From assembly GCA_937146765.1 (NCBI GenBank), contig CAKZRP010000080.1, forward strand, positions 186,001 to 250,000: 64,000 bases of DNA. Reading direction: 5' to 3'. The position numbers were made by a program, and so were the translations under genes. Numbering within the stretch: position 1 is the first letter of the stretch; the number at the start of each line of letters is the position of its first letter. The notes beneath the pieces were generated by a model. That model made no database searches, was not told the origin of the DNA, and was given only the letters and a program-made list of their open reading frames with translations. Source of the stretch: an uncultured Paracoccaceae bacterium. GTDB lineage: Bacteria > Pseudomonadota > Alphaproteobacteria > Rhodobacterales > Rhodobacteraceae. Below, in pieces: positions 9,234-18,212 of this stretch.

Positions 9234-9265
9234 AAAAAGGCCACCCGGATCGGGTGGCCTTTTTG
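9234..9265 (+). terminator. Intrinsic terminator of the S6 operon
   Basis: AAAGGCCACCCG and CGGGTGGCCTTT form a 12-bp stem around GAT followed by a T run, 60 bases after rplI. The nearby flagellin gene ends on the opposite strand 22 bases further on. Confidence 0.94.
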
Positions 9266-9286
9266 CGTCAGGGAAGACTTGCCGCC

Positions 9287-10138
9287 TCAGTTGCGAAAGA
9301 GCTGCAGCAACAGCCTCGGCGCCTCATTGGCGATGGTGAGTGCCTGGATCGCCAGTTCCTGCTGGGTCTTGAGCGCAGCGAGCCGGGCCGAGGCCTCCTC
9401 CATATCCGTATCGGTCATGGCGGAGACGCCCTGCTCCATCGCATCGACCAGTTTGCCGACAAAATCGCTCTGATCCTCCATCCTGGAGGCCGAGGCCCCC
9501 AGCGCGGCAGCCCCGTCAATCGCGATTTGCAGGTAGCTTTCGATTTCCGCCAGAGCAGAAGCTGCACTGGCGCTGTCGGTGATCGCGGTCAGGCCGCTGC
9601 TGAGGTCGAGGTTTGATTCAAAATCCACCGAGGCAACGGTGATCGACTGCGCGGTGACGCTGCCACCAGGTCCGACGCGATTCAGAGAGGCCAGGAACCC
9701 CATGCTGCTGGCGCCATTGCCGTCGATGTCGCTGGCCAGAAGATTGGCCCCGTTGAATTGCGCCGCCGAGATGATCGCATTGATCTGCTCCACCTTGGAG
9801 GCGATATCGGTCTGGATCTTGGCATGATCGACGTTCTCGGACTGGCCGGACACGATCAGTTCCTTGATCTCGGTGAGCTTGCTGACAATCTGTTCGGCGC
9901 CGGCGGAGGCAACGGCCACTGTGGCCTCGCCCAGAGCCAGGCTGTCCTCGATCGCCTTGAAGCCGCTGATATCGGATTCCATCGTCTTGGCAATCGACCA
10001 GACCGCCGCATTATCCTTGGCCGTGCCGATACGCTTGCCGGTGGAAATGGAGTTCTGGACCTCGTCGAGGGTGCCGTTGATGGTCTTGAGGGTGCGCAGC
10101 GCGACAACTGCGCCATGATTGTTCAGGATACTGGACAT
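9287..10138 (-). CDS. Flagellin, second of a tandem pair
   Basis: Flagellin polymerises outside the cell to form the flagellar filament. The 283-residue protein keeps the conserved N-terminal helix (SSILNNHGAVVALRTLK, SISTGKRIGTAKDNAA) and C-terminal helix (LAIQALTIANEAPRLLLQLFRN) and lacks a large variable central domain. It closely resembles the flagellin encoded just upstream at 10467-11312, so the pair arose by duplication. The C-terminus extends by one Asn and has RLL in place of GSL. A CtrA-like box lies 150 bases upstream, so it probably has its own promoter. Confidence 0.95.
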   Translation of the reverse strand: MSSILNNHGAVVALRTLKTINGTLDEVQNSISTGKRIGTAKDNAAVWSIAKTMESDISGFKAIEDSLALGEATVAVASAGAEQIVSKLTEIKELIVSGQSENVDHAKIQTDIASKVEQINAIISAAQFNGANLLASDIDGNGASSMGFLASLNRVGPGGSVTAQSITVASVDFESNLDLSSGLTAITDSASAASALAEIESYLQIAIDGAAALGASASRMEDQSDFVGKLVDAMEQGVSAMTDTDMEEASARLAALKTQQELAIQALTIANEAPRLLLQLFRN

Positions 10139-10289
10139 GGTGGCGTTCCATTTGGGGGACAGGCTTTGGTCCCGGGAGAAGGACGTCCCGCTTCAGGGAT
10201 CTGATGGGTGTCCTTCCGACACTGCCCGCCCCGAAAAAAGGGAGGCGCCACCTGGAAAAGATGCAAGGCTAACAATATCCTAAGAAGGG

Positions 10290-10305
10290 TTACTCAACCA
10301 TTAAC
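10290..10305 (-). promoter_or_regulatory. CtrA-like box upstream of flagellin at 9287-10138
   Basis: TTAC, seven bases, then TTAAC matches the CtrA half-site pattern TTAA-N7-TTAA with one mismatch. It lies about 150 bases upstream of the flagellin ATG. The rest of 10139-10466 contains the upstream gene's terminator and nothing else recognised. CtrA control of flagellar genes is known in Rhodobacterales; use of this site is inferred. Confidence 0.45.
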
Positions 10306-10412
10306 ACTCACTGGACCTGTTATTAGGATTTTTACGATCCTGTCAGTTTCCCCTTACCTCGCGGTCAGCGCCCGGCCGCATGGCTCCGGTCTCTGGCTCG
10401 CCGGAAATGCAG

Positions 10413-10443
10413 GAAACCGCCGGCCCCGAAAGGAGCCGACGGC
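10413..10443 (-). terminator. Probable terminator after upstream flagellin
   Basis: On the minus strand GCCGTCGGC and GCCGGCGGT pair with one mismatch around TCCTTTCGGG, ending in a short TTTC run, 25 bases past the flagellin stop. Confidence 0.6.
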
Positions 10444-10466
10444 AAGGTCAGTCTATGCGCTATGAC

Positions 10467-11312
10467 TTAGCGGAAGAGCTGCAGCAGCGAGCCCGGCGCT
10501 TCGTTCGCGATGGTCAGCGACTGCACGGCGAGGTCCTGCTGGGTCTGCAGCGCGGAGAGACGTGCGGAAGCTTCTTCCATGTTGGTATCGGTCATGGTGG
10601 AGATACCCTGTGTCATCGAGTCCACGAGATTGCCGACGAACTCGGACTGGTCTTCCAGACGAGCAGCAGAGGCACCCAGAGAAGCTGCGCCGGTGATGGC
10701 GGTCTGCAGGTAGGTCTCGATCTCACCCAGAGCGGAAGAGGCGGTGGCGGTGTCGGTGATCGCGGTCATGGCGGACAGGTCGAGGTTGGATTCGAAGTCC
10801 ACGGTATCCACGCTGATTTCCACGGCGGTGACTGCGCCACCGGCACCCACGCGGTCCAGCGAGGCCAGAACGCCGAGCGAGGAGGCACCGTTGCCGTCCA
10901 CATCGGAGGCCAGCAGGTTGGCACCGTTGAACTGGGCTGCGGAGATGATCGCGGTGATCTGCTCCACCTTGGAGTCGATATCCGTCTGGATCTTGGCGTG
11001 GTCGACGTTCTCGGACTGAGCGGAAACGATCAGTTCCTTCATCTCGGTCAGTTTTTCCACGATCTGCTCTGCGCCGGCAGAGGCAACGGCCACGGTTGCT
11101 TCACCGATGGCGAGGCCTTCTTCGATCGCCTCGAAACCCGCGACGTCGGATTCCATGGTTTTGGAGATCGCCCAAACCGCCGAGTTGTCTTTTGCGGAGC
11201 CGACCTCTTTACCAGTCGAAATGCTGGTCTGGGTCTTGTTCAGGTCGTCGTTGACGGATTTCAGGGTCTGCAGCGCAACCATTGCGCCGTTGTTGGTCAG
11301 AATGCTGGACAT
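10467..11312 (-). CDS. Flagellin, first of a tandem pair
   Basis: The 281-residue filament protein has the conserved start MSSILTNNGAMVALQTLKS, the SISTGKEVGSAKDNSAVWA block and the C-terminal SLTIANEAPGSLLQLFR. It is about the same length as its neighbour and is closely similar over its whole length, including the QSENVDHAKIQTDI and AQFNGANLLASD segments. Which of the two is the major filament subunit cannot be told from sequence. A CtrA-like box lies about 160 bases upstream, and no other flagellar genes occur in the window. Confidence 0.95.
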   Translation of the reverse strand: MSSILTNNGAMVALQTLKSVNDDLNKTQTSISTGKEVGSAKDNSAVWAISKTMESDVAGFEAIEEGLAIGEATVAVASAGAEQIVEKLTEMKELIVSAQSENVDHAKIQTDIDSKVEQITAIISAAQFNGANLLASDVDGNGASSLGVLASLDRVGAGGAVTAVEISVDTVDFESNLDLSAMTAITDTATASSALGEIETYLQTAITGAASLGASAARLEDQSEFVGNLVDSMTQGISTMTDTNMEEASARLSALQTQQDLAVQSLTIANEAPGSLLQLFR

Positions 11313-12108
11313 AGAGCACCTTGTATTTTGGCAAGGACAGTGAGTTTGTATCTGTCCCTTATTCAGGTTTTCCCGCTACGCGGGGGCGAGTGGTCCCGTC
11401 CTAAACCTGCCTTCTGCCTGTCGGCTCCAGCGCCATCCGTCACCAGATGCACCGTCACATTGGCATAAATCGTCTTACTGAAACCTTAACGGCCCCAAGG
11501 CTGTTCGGAACAATTTTAACCCATATGAAGAAGATGCTACTCTCTGAAAAAACGTAGAAATTTCGTTGTGTTATTGGCTGAAATTCAATTCGTCGCCGAG
11601 GCTCGGATGCCCCGCGGACCGCAACCGCAAACGCTCTGACAGCAGTTCCGCCAAGGCGGGTTTGCAAAAGGTGAACGGGTCTGCTCGCGCCCCTTATTTA
11701 CTGGGCTATTTGCGATCCTCTGGCCTGCGCTGATGTAGGGTTTACGATGGAGCGCGCCGCGACCTCTGCCCCGCTCAAGGCTCCCGCCCCTCGCACTCTG
11801 TCCCCCTCTTCAGGTCACTCACCCGCCGCCTGACCCGCGCCTGATCTGCGCGCAGATCCTCGAAATGTCCCGCCGGAAGGATGTTCTCCGTCTCAGAGGG
11901 CGACGAATTTTTCTCTGGTGACCAAAGGCCCATCGCCAAAAATTCAAAAAACCGCTCCGACTCGCGGCGCTTGGTCCCGCCCGAAGGGAGACAAACGGCA
12001 GGCCTCTGCCGCTAATCGGCAAAGCTCCGCCACTGCCGAGTCGAAAAGCTTGCCCTGTGGAACTTCATGGCTAGTCTGCCCGGAGCGAAACAATGCGAGT
12101 AGAGCATC
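11313..12108. other. 800-base region without a recognised gene
   Basis: This divergent region separates the flagellin from the lytic transglycosylase gene. The only recognised site is a CtrA-like box at 11475-11490. A 70-codon minus-strand frame (11455-11667) and a 67-codon frame (11819-12022) have no recognisable homology and are probably chance. No tRNA, 6S RNA or other known RNA signature was recognised. Confidence 0.5.
11475..11490 (-). promoter_or_regulatory. CtrA-like box upstream of flagellin at 10467-11312
   Basis: TTACTGAAACCTTAAC has the same TTAC-N7-TTAAC form as the box before the neighbouring flagellin, at nearly the same distance (about 160 bases) from the ATG. The intervening seven bases differ, so the match is not just a copied block. 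Confidence 0.45.
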
Positions 12109-12576
12109 ATGAACCGTCGTCAGTTGCTTGGGACTTTGGCGGCCTTTTCCCTCAGCTCCGTGGCGGGATGCGCAACAACCGAAAAGGTGACGCGCAGCTA
12201 CAACCCGCCCCTCTATCCGAACGAGACTCCGGAGCTGCGGCAAAAAATCAACTTCTGGTCCGATCATTACGAAGTTCCGCGGAGCCTGGTGCATAGGCTG
12301 GCGGTGCGCGAAAGCACCCATCGCCCCACCGCGACCAACCGTCCTTATTACGGACTTCTGCAGATCAATCCCGCCACCGCCGCCTCCATGGGCTTTCGGG
12401 GCGCGCCGGAAGACCTGCTGGATGCGGATACCAACCTGAAATATGCGGTGCGATACCTGCGGGGCGCCTGGCTTCTGGCCGATGGCAGCCATGACAGGGC
12501 GGTCGCACATTACGCACGCGGCTACTATTACGAGGCCAAACGCCGCGGGATGCTGGTGGAAACCGGTCTGCGCTGA
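12109..12576 (+). CDS. Lytic transglycosylase lipoprotein (SLT domain)
   Basis: The 155-residue protein has a lipoprotein signal peptide with lipobox VAGC (Cys21), so it is probably anchored in the outer membrane. Residues of about 45-145 form a soluble-lytic-transglycosylase fold with the predicted catalytic Glu68 in LAVREST, then YGLLQINPATA and AVAHYARG as in the SLT family. It would cleave peptidoglycan glycan strands with anhydro-muropeptide formation. It is shorter than most family members, with almost only the catalytic domain. It lies 160 bases upstream of cpdB but has no obvious functional link to it. Confidence 0.9.
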   Translation: MNRRQLLGTLAAFSLSSVAGCATTEKVTRSYNPPLYPNETPELRQKINFWSDHYEVPRSLVHRLAVRESTHRPTATNRPYYGLLQINPATAASMGFRGAPEDLLDADTNLKYAVRYLRGAWLLADGSHDRAVAHYARGYYYEAKRRGMLVETGLR

Positions 12577-12735
12577 GCTCTGCGGCACGCCGCAGCCCCA
12601 AGTAGCGGCGAGGGCGCGATATTCTTTGACCGAGTGGTCAAATCAGGCTGTTCTGCAACACAGCCGTCATATGATTTGGCTAGCTCATCTGCAAGGCCCC
12701 AGAATTGGGGCCGCATGTCATTCAAGGAGTAGACC

Positions 12736-14694
12736 ATGCCTTTCACCCTCAACCGCCGGTCCTTTCTGGCCGGCAGTGCCGGTCTGATCGCACTGCACCC
12801 GTTCTCCCTCGCCGCCGCCGCCAACCAGGTGCACCTGCGGCTGATGGAAACCACCGACCTGCATGTGCATGTTTTCCCGTATGATTATTATAGTGACCGC
12901 CCGGTGGACACGCTGGGCCTGGCGCGGACTGCCAGCCTGATCAATGGCATTCGTGCCGAGGCCACAAATACGCTCCTCGTCGACAATGGCGACTTCCTGC
13001 AGGGCAATCCGATGGGCGATTACATCGCCTACGAGCGCGGCATGAAGGAGGGCGATGCCCACCCCGTCATCACCGCGATGAACACGCTGGGGTTCGACGC
13101 CTCCACCCTGGGCAACCACGAGTTCAACTACGGGCTCGATTTCCTGATGAAATCCCTCGCCGGGGCCGGATATCCGGTGGTCTGCGCCAATATCGCCAAA
13201 TCGCTCGGCGCCAGTCCGCGCGAGGACCAGACCCTGCTGCCGCCCTATGTGATTCTGGAGCGCGAACTGACCGACGGCGCCGGCAGCAAGCTTCCGATCA
13301 AGATCGGCATCATCGGCTTTGTGCCGCCACAGGTGATGAACTGGGACCGCAAGCACCTCGAAGGCAATGTGCAGGCGCGCGATATCGTCGAGGCGGCCCG
13401 CGCCTATGTGCCGGAAATGAAGGAAAAGGGCGCAGACATCATCATCGCCCTGTCGCATTCCGGCATCGGCTCTGCCGATCAGAGCGAGGGGATGGAGAAT
13501 GCCTCGGTGCCTCTGGCCGCGGTCGAAGGAATCGACGCGATCATGACCGGTCACAGCCACCTCGTCTTCCCCTCCTCCACCTATGCGGATTTTGCCGCGG
13601 TGGATGCGGACAAGGGCACCATCCATGGCAAGCCGGCAGTGATGGGCGGCTATTGGGGCAGCCATATGGGCCTGATCGACCTGATGCTGGAGCGCGACGG
13701 CGCGGGCTGGCGGATCGTCGGCCACCAATCCGAGGCGCGGCCGATTTCGCAACGCAACGAGGATCGCAGCATCACCGCCCTGGTGGAGAGCGATCAGAGG
13801 GTGCTGGACTCGGTGCAGGTGGAGCATGATGCCACGCTGGCCTATGTGCGCCGCGCGGTGGGCAAGACCGATGCGCCGCTCTACAGCTATTTCGCCCTGG
13901 TGGCGGATGACCCCTCGGTGCAGATCGTCTCCATCGCGCAGACCTGGTATATCACCCAGATGCTGAAGGGCACCGAACACGAGGGACTGCCGATCCTCTC
14001 CGCGGCCGCCCCCTTCAAGGCCGGTGGCCGAGGTGGGCCCGAGTATTACACCGATGTGTCGGTGGGCGATGTCGCGATCAAGAATGTCGCCGACCTCTAT
14101 CTCTATCCCAATACGGTGCGGGCGGTGAAGGTGACCGGCCAGCAAGTGAAGGACTGGCTGGAGCGTTCGGCCGGCATGTTCAACCAGGTGGAGCCCGGCA
14201 AGGCGGATCAGGTCCTGCTGAACCCGGAGTTCCCCTCCTACAATTTCGACGTGATCGACGGGGTGACCTATCAGATCGACCTCAGCCAACCCTCCATGTT
14301 CGACCCCAAGGGCGAGCTGGTGGCACCGGAGGCCAATCGAATCGTGAACCTCGCCTTCAACGGTGCCCCGATCGACCCGGCGCAGGAGTTCATCATCGCC
14401 ACCAATAATTACCGCGCCAGCGGCGGCGGTGCCTTCCCCGGGGCGATGGGCGATACCGTGGTCTTTGAAGGGCCGGACACCAACCGCGACGTGATCGTGC
14501 GCTATATCGTCGAACAGGGCACCATCAGCCCCAAGGCCGATGGCAACTGGGGCTTTGCGCCGCTGCCGGGCACCTCGGTGCTGTTTGATACCGGCCCCAA
14601 GGCGGCGGACTATGTCGATGCGGTTCCCGGCATGTCGATCAGCCCGGCCGGAGATGGGCCGGACGGGTTTGCCCGCTTCAAGATCGAACTCTGA
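12736..14694 (+). CDS. cpdB: Periplasmic 2',3'-cyclic-nucleotide 2'-phosphodiesterase/3'-nucleotidase
   Basis: This metallophosphoesterase hydrolyses 2',3'-cyclic nucleotides and 3'-nucleotides in the periplasm, allowing nucleotide scavenging. The 652-residue protein starts with a twin-arginine-type signal (NRRSFLAGSAGLIA). It then has the metal-binding motifs TTDLHVH, DNGDFLQG, GNHEFNYG and GHSH, and a C-terminal 5'-nucleotidase domain (about 370-620) with NNYRASGGGAFPG. Length matches E. coli CpdB (647). AAGGAG precedes the ATG. A strong terminator follows. Confidence 0.95.
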   Translation: MPFTLNRRSFLAGSAGLIALHPFSLAAAANQVHLRLMETTDLHVHVFPYDYYSDRPVDTLGLARTASLINGIRAEATNTLLVDNGDFLQGNPMGDYIAYERGMKEGDAHPVITAMNTLGFDASTLGNHEFNYGLDFLMKSLAGAGYPVVCANIAKSLGASPREDQTLLPPYVILERELTDGAGSKLPIKIGIIGFVPPQVMNWDRKHLEGNVQARDIVEAARAYVPEMKEKGADIIIALSHSGIGSADQSEGMENASVPLAAVEGIDAIMTGHSHLVFPSSTYADFAAVDADKGTIHGKPAVMGGYWGSHMGLIDLMLERDGAGWRIVGHQSEARPISQRNEDRSITALVESDQRVLDSVQVEHDATLAYVRRAVGKTDAPLYSYFALVADDPSVQIVSIAQTWYITQMLKGTEHEGLPILSAAAPFKAGGRGGPEYYTDVSVGDVAIKNVADLYLYPNTVRAVKVTGQQVKDWLERSAGMFNQVEPGKADQVLLNPEFPSYNFDVIDGVTYQIDLSQPSMFDPKGELVAPEANRIVNLAFNGAPIDPAQEFIIATNNYRASGGGAFPGAMGDTVVFEGPDTNRDVIVRYIVEQGTISPKADGNWGFAPLPGTSVLFDTGPKAADYVDAVPGMSISPAGDGPDGFARFKIEL

Positions 14695-14730
14695 TCGCAG
14701 GCAACATCAAGCTGCAGACCGAAGGTCCGG

Positions 14731-14763
14731 AGGCCGCCCGAATGATTTCGGGCGGCCTTTTTG
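14731..14763 (+). terminator. Intrinsic terminator after cpdB
   Basis: AGGCCGCCCGAA and TTCGGGCGGCCT pair around TGAT and are followed by TTTT, 36 bases past the cpdB stop. Confidence 0.93.
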
Positions 14764-15013
14764 TCTCTGGTCCATCAAGCGGCGCAGGGCGGACGCCCTG
14801 CACTGGATGTGCCGCTGACGCGGCGGGGCGAGGCTCTGCCTCGCGCTCCGGGATATTTGGGAGAAGGTGAAACGCCCGCAACAGGGCGCGACCTGCAGCC
14901 TGCCCCTGGCAGGCTGCCGGGCCCAACGGGCGGAGACCCCGACAGGGGTCGACAACGGGCGGGAGGCTCCCCGTCCTCCCTGCCCCTTTGCGGCGCGCGG
15001 CCACGGCCGGATG
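14764..15013. repeat. Intergenic GC-rich stretch with GGGATATTTGGG-type repeat
   Basis: Between the convergent cpdB and tig terminators lie 250 bases without a gene. Around 14845-14870 is CTCCGGGATATTTGGGAGAA, resembling a short dispersed intergenic sequence that I recall from many Rhodobacterales genomes. Several inverted GC-rich pairs lie on either side. The genomic copy number cannot be seen in this window. Confidence 0.4.
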
Positions 15014-15040
15014 CAAAAAGACCGCCCCGAAGGGCGGCCT
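15014..15040 (-). terminator. Intrinsic terminator after tig
   Basis: On the minus strand GGCCGCCC and GGGGCGGTC pair around a TTC loop, leading into TTTTT, 27 bases past the trigger factor stop. Confidence 0.88.
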
Positions 15041-15066
15041 CTCGTCGTGACATTCCTGCCCGCGAC

Positions 15067-16398
15067 TTATTCGTCTTCCAGCGCCTCGATGGCCTTCTGG
15101 AGATCTTCCTTGGAGACTTCCTTCTCGGTCACATTGGCCTTGGCGAACACCAGGTCGATGACCTTGTCTTCAAAGATCGGCGCGCGCAGTTGCTGTTGCA
15201 TCTGGGCGTTCTGCTGGATGAATTCGAAGAACTGACGCTCCTGACCCGGGTACTGGCGGGCCTGGCTCATGATCGCCTGGGTCATTTCAGCGTCGGTCAC
15301 TTCGACTTCGGCTTTCTGGCCCATCTCGGCGAGCAGCAGGCCCAGGCGCACGCGGCGCTCGGCGAGCTTGTTGTGCTCCTCGGTCGGCTCGATTGCACCG
15401 TGGTTGTGATCGTGCACCTCCGGGTTTTCCTCGTGCCACAGCTGATGCGCGATCTGCTTGGCTTCGGCCTCGACCAGGGTCGGCGGCAGCTCGAAGGAGA
15501 CCAGTGCATCCAGTGCATCCAGCGCGGCGCGCTTCATCACCTGACGGGCTGCGCCCTTGTATTCGGCTTCCAGACGCTCGGAGATCTGACCCTTCAGCTG
15601 GTCGAGATCCTCGGCGCCGAATTTCTTCGCCAGATCGTCGTTGATCTCGGCGGCTTTCGGCGCTTTCACTTCCTTCACGGTGCAGGTGAAGACAGCTTCC
15701 TTGCCAGCGAGGTGCGCGGCGCCGTATTCCTCCGGGAAGGTCACGGTCACGTCTTTTTCTTCACCGGCCTTGGTGCCGACCAGCTGGGCTTCGAAGCCGG
15801 GGATGAAGGAGTTGGAGCCGAGGACCAGCGGGTAGTCTTCCGCAGCGCCGCCGTCAAAGGCTTCGCCGTCGACCTTGCCGAGGAAGTCGATCACGACCTG
15901 ATCGCCATCTTCTGCCGCGGCACCCTCTGCACGGGCTTCGAATTCCTTGGCGGTTTCCGCCAGGTTGTTCAGCGCCTCGGCAACGGCTTCCTCTTCGGCT
16001 TTCACGACCAGTTTCTCGAGGGAGACGCCGGAGAGATCGACTTCCGGGATTTCCGGCAGCGCCTCATAGGACATCTCGACGTTGACGTCGTCGCCCTCTT
16101 TCCAGTCTTCGTTGGTCATCTTGACGTCGGGCTGCAGGGCCGGGCGGTGGCCGGTCTCTTCGAAGTGCTTGTTCATCGCACCATCGACGGCTTCCTGCAT
16201 GACTTCGCCCATCAGGCGCGCGCCGAACTGCTTTTTCAGCAGCGGCATCGGAACCTTGCCCTTGCGGAAGCCCTTCATCTCGATCTCGGGCTGCGCTTCG
16301 ACCAGTTTCTCGTTGACCTTCGCTTCCAGCTCGGAGGCCGGAATGGTGATGGCGTAGCCGCGCTTCAGACCTTCGTTCAGAGTTTCAGTGACCTGCAT
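15067..16398 (-). CDS. tig: Trigger factor, ribosome-associated chaperone
   Basis: Trigger factor binds nascent chains at the ribosome exit and has peptidyl-prolyl isomerase activity. The 443-residue protein has the ribosome-binding signature GFRKGKVPM near residue 45, a FKBP-like domain at about 150-245 (DQVVIDFLGKVDGEAFDGG) and a helical C-terminal domain. Two Met codons lie just upstream, but GGGGA placed before MQVTETLNEG supports the chosen start. The alternative adds four residues. Confidence 0.97.
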   Translation of the reverse strand: MQVTETLNEGLKRGYAITIPASELEAKVNEKLVEAQPEIEMKGFRKGKVPMPLLKKQFGARLMGEVMQEAVDGAMNKHFEETGHRPALQPDVKMTNEDWKEGDDVNVEMSYEALPEIPEVDLSGVSLEKLVVKAEEEAVAEALNNLAETAKEFEARAEGAAAEDGDQVVIDFLGKVDGEAFDGGAAEDYPLVLGSNSFIPGFEAQLVGTKAGEEKDVTVTFPEEYGAAHLAGKEAVFTCTVKEVKAPKAAEINDDLAKKFGAEDLDQLKGQISERLEAEYKGAARQVMKRAALDALDALVSFELPPTLVEAEAKQIAHQLWHEENPEVHDHNHGAIEPTEEHNKLAERRVRLGLLLAEMGQKAEVEVTDAEMTQAIMSQARQYPGQERQFFEFIQQNAQMQQQLRAPIFEDKVIDLVFAKANVTEKEVSKEDLQKAIEALEDE

Positions 16399-16574
16399 CA
16401 TATTCCCCATAGCGATTCGGGGCGCGCGCGCAGGCTCCGCCCCCAGACAATTTGTGGCCTTCTATTGGTCCTGCCCGCGCGGTGCAAGAGGCATTGGCCC
16501 GGATGCCCTCAGGAAGCCGTCAAAACCCGCGTTTTCCCGCCGGACGGGCGCCGACCATGACCCCGGATGTGCAA

Positions 16575-16606
16575 GCGCCCCCCGGCGGATCTCCACCGGG
16601 GGGCGT
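16575..16606 (-). terminator. Intrinsic-type hairpin after porin gene
   Basis: AACGCCCCCCGG and CCGGGGGGCG pair around TGGAGATCCG. The stem is very strong but followed by CTTGC rather than a U run, so it is terminator-like. It lies about 80 bases past the porin stop. Confidence 0.65.
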
Positions 16607-16682
16607 TGCAGCACACGCAGGGCAAGGCGCGGGCTCAGGTCACGAGGTATCAACCCGCCCTGCCCGGCCCTGCGGGATCAGA

Positions 16683-17801
16683 TCAGAACTTCCAGCGCGC
16701 ACCGGCGAGGATGGCGGAACCGTCCTGGTAAGTGGTGGCGGAGGCATCGTCGTAGGAATACTCGCGGTAGGCGACATAGGCCTCGAGGTTCTGCTTGTCG
16801 AACTTCTGAACGGCTGCGAAGCCGAAGGATTCCGCGCTGTCGTTGACGGAAACCAGATCAGAGCCGTCATAGTAGTCGACCGAGAAGGAGGTCTTGCCCG
16901 CGGCGATAAGATTGGCGGAGTAGCCGATCTTGGCATAGCCATAGTTGCCACCGGTATCGCGGTCGCCGGTTGCCACGCTCAGCGACAGGCCGGTCGGCTC
17001 GTGCAGCACCGCTGCGGAGGCGATGGTGTCGCGGGTCTCGGAGCCGGAACGGTCGGTCCAGTTCACGGCCAGCGCGCCTTCCACGGTGAAGTCGCCGAGG
17101 TCGGAGTTGGCGTAGTTCAGGGCGATGTCATACTGCTCGGTGTCGGCATTGGAGGTCAGGATGTCCTCGCCGTAGGATGCAGAAACCGAGAAGCCCGCGA
17201 ACTCGGGGGAGTCATAGCGGATCCGGCCACGGCGGGAGCCGTCGAAGGTCGCAAAGACATCACCGATTTCGATGCCGGTCAGTGCACCGGTGGAATCGCG
17301 CAGGAAGTAGCCGCCGGCCGCATCCGCGACGGAAGCATTGGCAGCAACGCCGGTGCCCGACAGGTCAATGCCGGTTGCGCCATCAGCCGCCATGGAGCCC
17401 TGACCGAAGGAGAAGGTGCCCGCACGCGCGGTTTCCCACTGCAGGTCGACGTGACGCAGGTCCGAGCGGGTCCAGTTGGTGATATCGCCGGTGTCGTTCT
17501 GGTTGACGCCATCCGACGCGCGCAGCGACAGCGAGGTCTCGAACCGGAACTTCAGGGTGTTCTCGCCAAAGGGCTGGGTCACGGTGAAGCCGAGGCGGGA
17601 CCCGGAGTTGGCGTTGTCCAGCAGACGGCTGTAATCCTCGGCACCGTCATCATAGGACTGGAAGGTCGGGTTGACCTGACCATACCAGGTGAAGGTGCCA
17701 CCATTGTCGGCGGTATAGGTGGGGCCGGCCACTGCGGGTGCAGCGAGGAGGGCTGTGAGCGCGAGCGCGCTGGTGCCCGCTGCAATCGTTTTGGTGCTCA
17801 T
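16683..17801 (-). CDS. Outer membrane porin
   Basis: The 372-residue protein has a signal peptide (ALALTALLAAPAVA) and then a beta-barrel pattern of alternating residues. It ends in WKF, the aromatic C-terminus that BAM recognises. The N-terminal block TWYGQVNPTFQSYDDG and repeated YAKIGYSAN-type strands match the general porins of Rhodobacterales (Rhodobacter capsulatus porin family, usually 16 strands). It would let small solutes pass the outer membrane. The gene stands alone with its own terminator-like hairpin. Confidence 0.92.
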   Translation of the reverse strand: MSTKTIAAGTSALALTALLAAPAVAGPTYTADNGGTFTWYGQVNPTFQSYDDGAEDYSRLLDNANSGSRLGFTVTQPFGENTLKFRFETSLSLRASDGVNQNDTGDITNWTRSDLRHVDLQWETARAGTFSFGQGSMAADGATGIDLSGTGVAANASVADAAGGYFLRDSTGALTGIEIGDVFATFDGSRRGRIRYDSPEFAGFSVSASYGEDILTSNADTEQYDIALNYANSDLGDFTVEGALAVNWTDRSGSETRDTIASAAVLHEPTGLSLSVATGDRDTGGNYGYAKIGYSANLIAAGKTSFSVDYYDGSDLVSVNDSAESFGFAAVQKFDKQNLEAYVAYREYSYDDASATTYQDGSAILAGARWKF

Positions 17802-18212
17802 GGATTGAGTGCTCCTAGTTCAATTGTCAGTCGGCCATCCTCCATCCCCGGATCCGACTAGGTCGGGAGGTACCATGTAAGAATTTCGGGAACAGGTCTT
17901 GAAATGCCCCCAAACTGAACGGGTCAGTTCACATCCCGGAGATATCTGATTTCCCGGCAAAAATCCGCCGCATGGTCACTTACACCGGAATTCGGGATGA
18001 AAGTTTCAAGAGCCCAGCTTTGCAAAATCCAAAGTCCAGCCAGTCGCTCAGTGCAGGGCTGCGGCAGCGATCCGCGCAAATGCGACTCCTCCAGCGCTCG
18101 AATCAAATCCGCTGCAAAAACCGCGGCTTGGGCCCGCCTCGAGGTAACGCCCGGTTAGGAACTTCGATGGACACTCCTGCGCAGTACGCGACCTAACCGG
18201 AGCAAGACCCCG
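17802..18212. other. Divergent intergenic region, porin and binding-protein gene
   Basis: About 410 bases lie between the divergent porin and binding-protein starts. No gene, RNA or clear promoter pair was recognised. A 60-codon minus-strand frame at 17924-18106 looks like chance. Confidence 0.5.

Noticed and set aside
11455..11667. 70-codon minus-strand frame in the flagellin upstream region
   Set aside because: It overlaps the CtrA-like box and has no recognisable domain.
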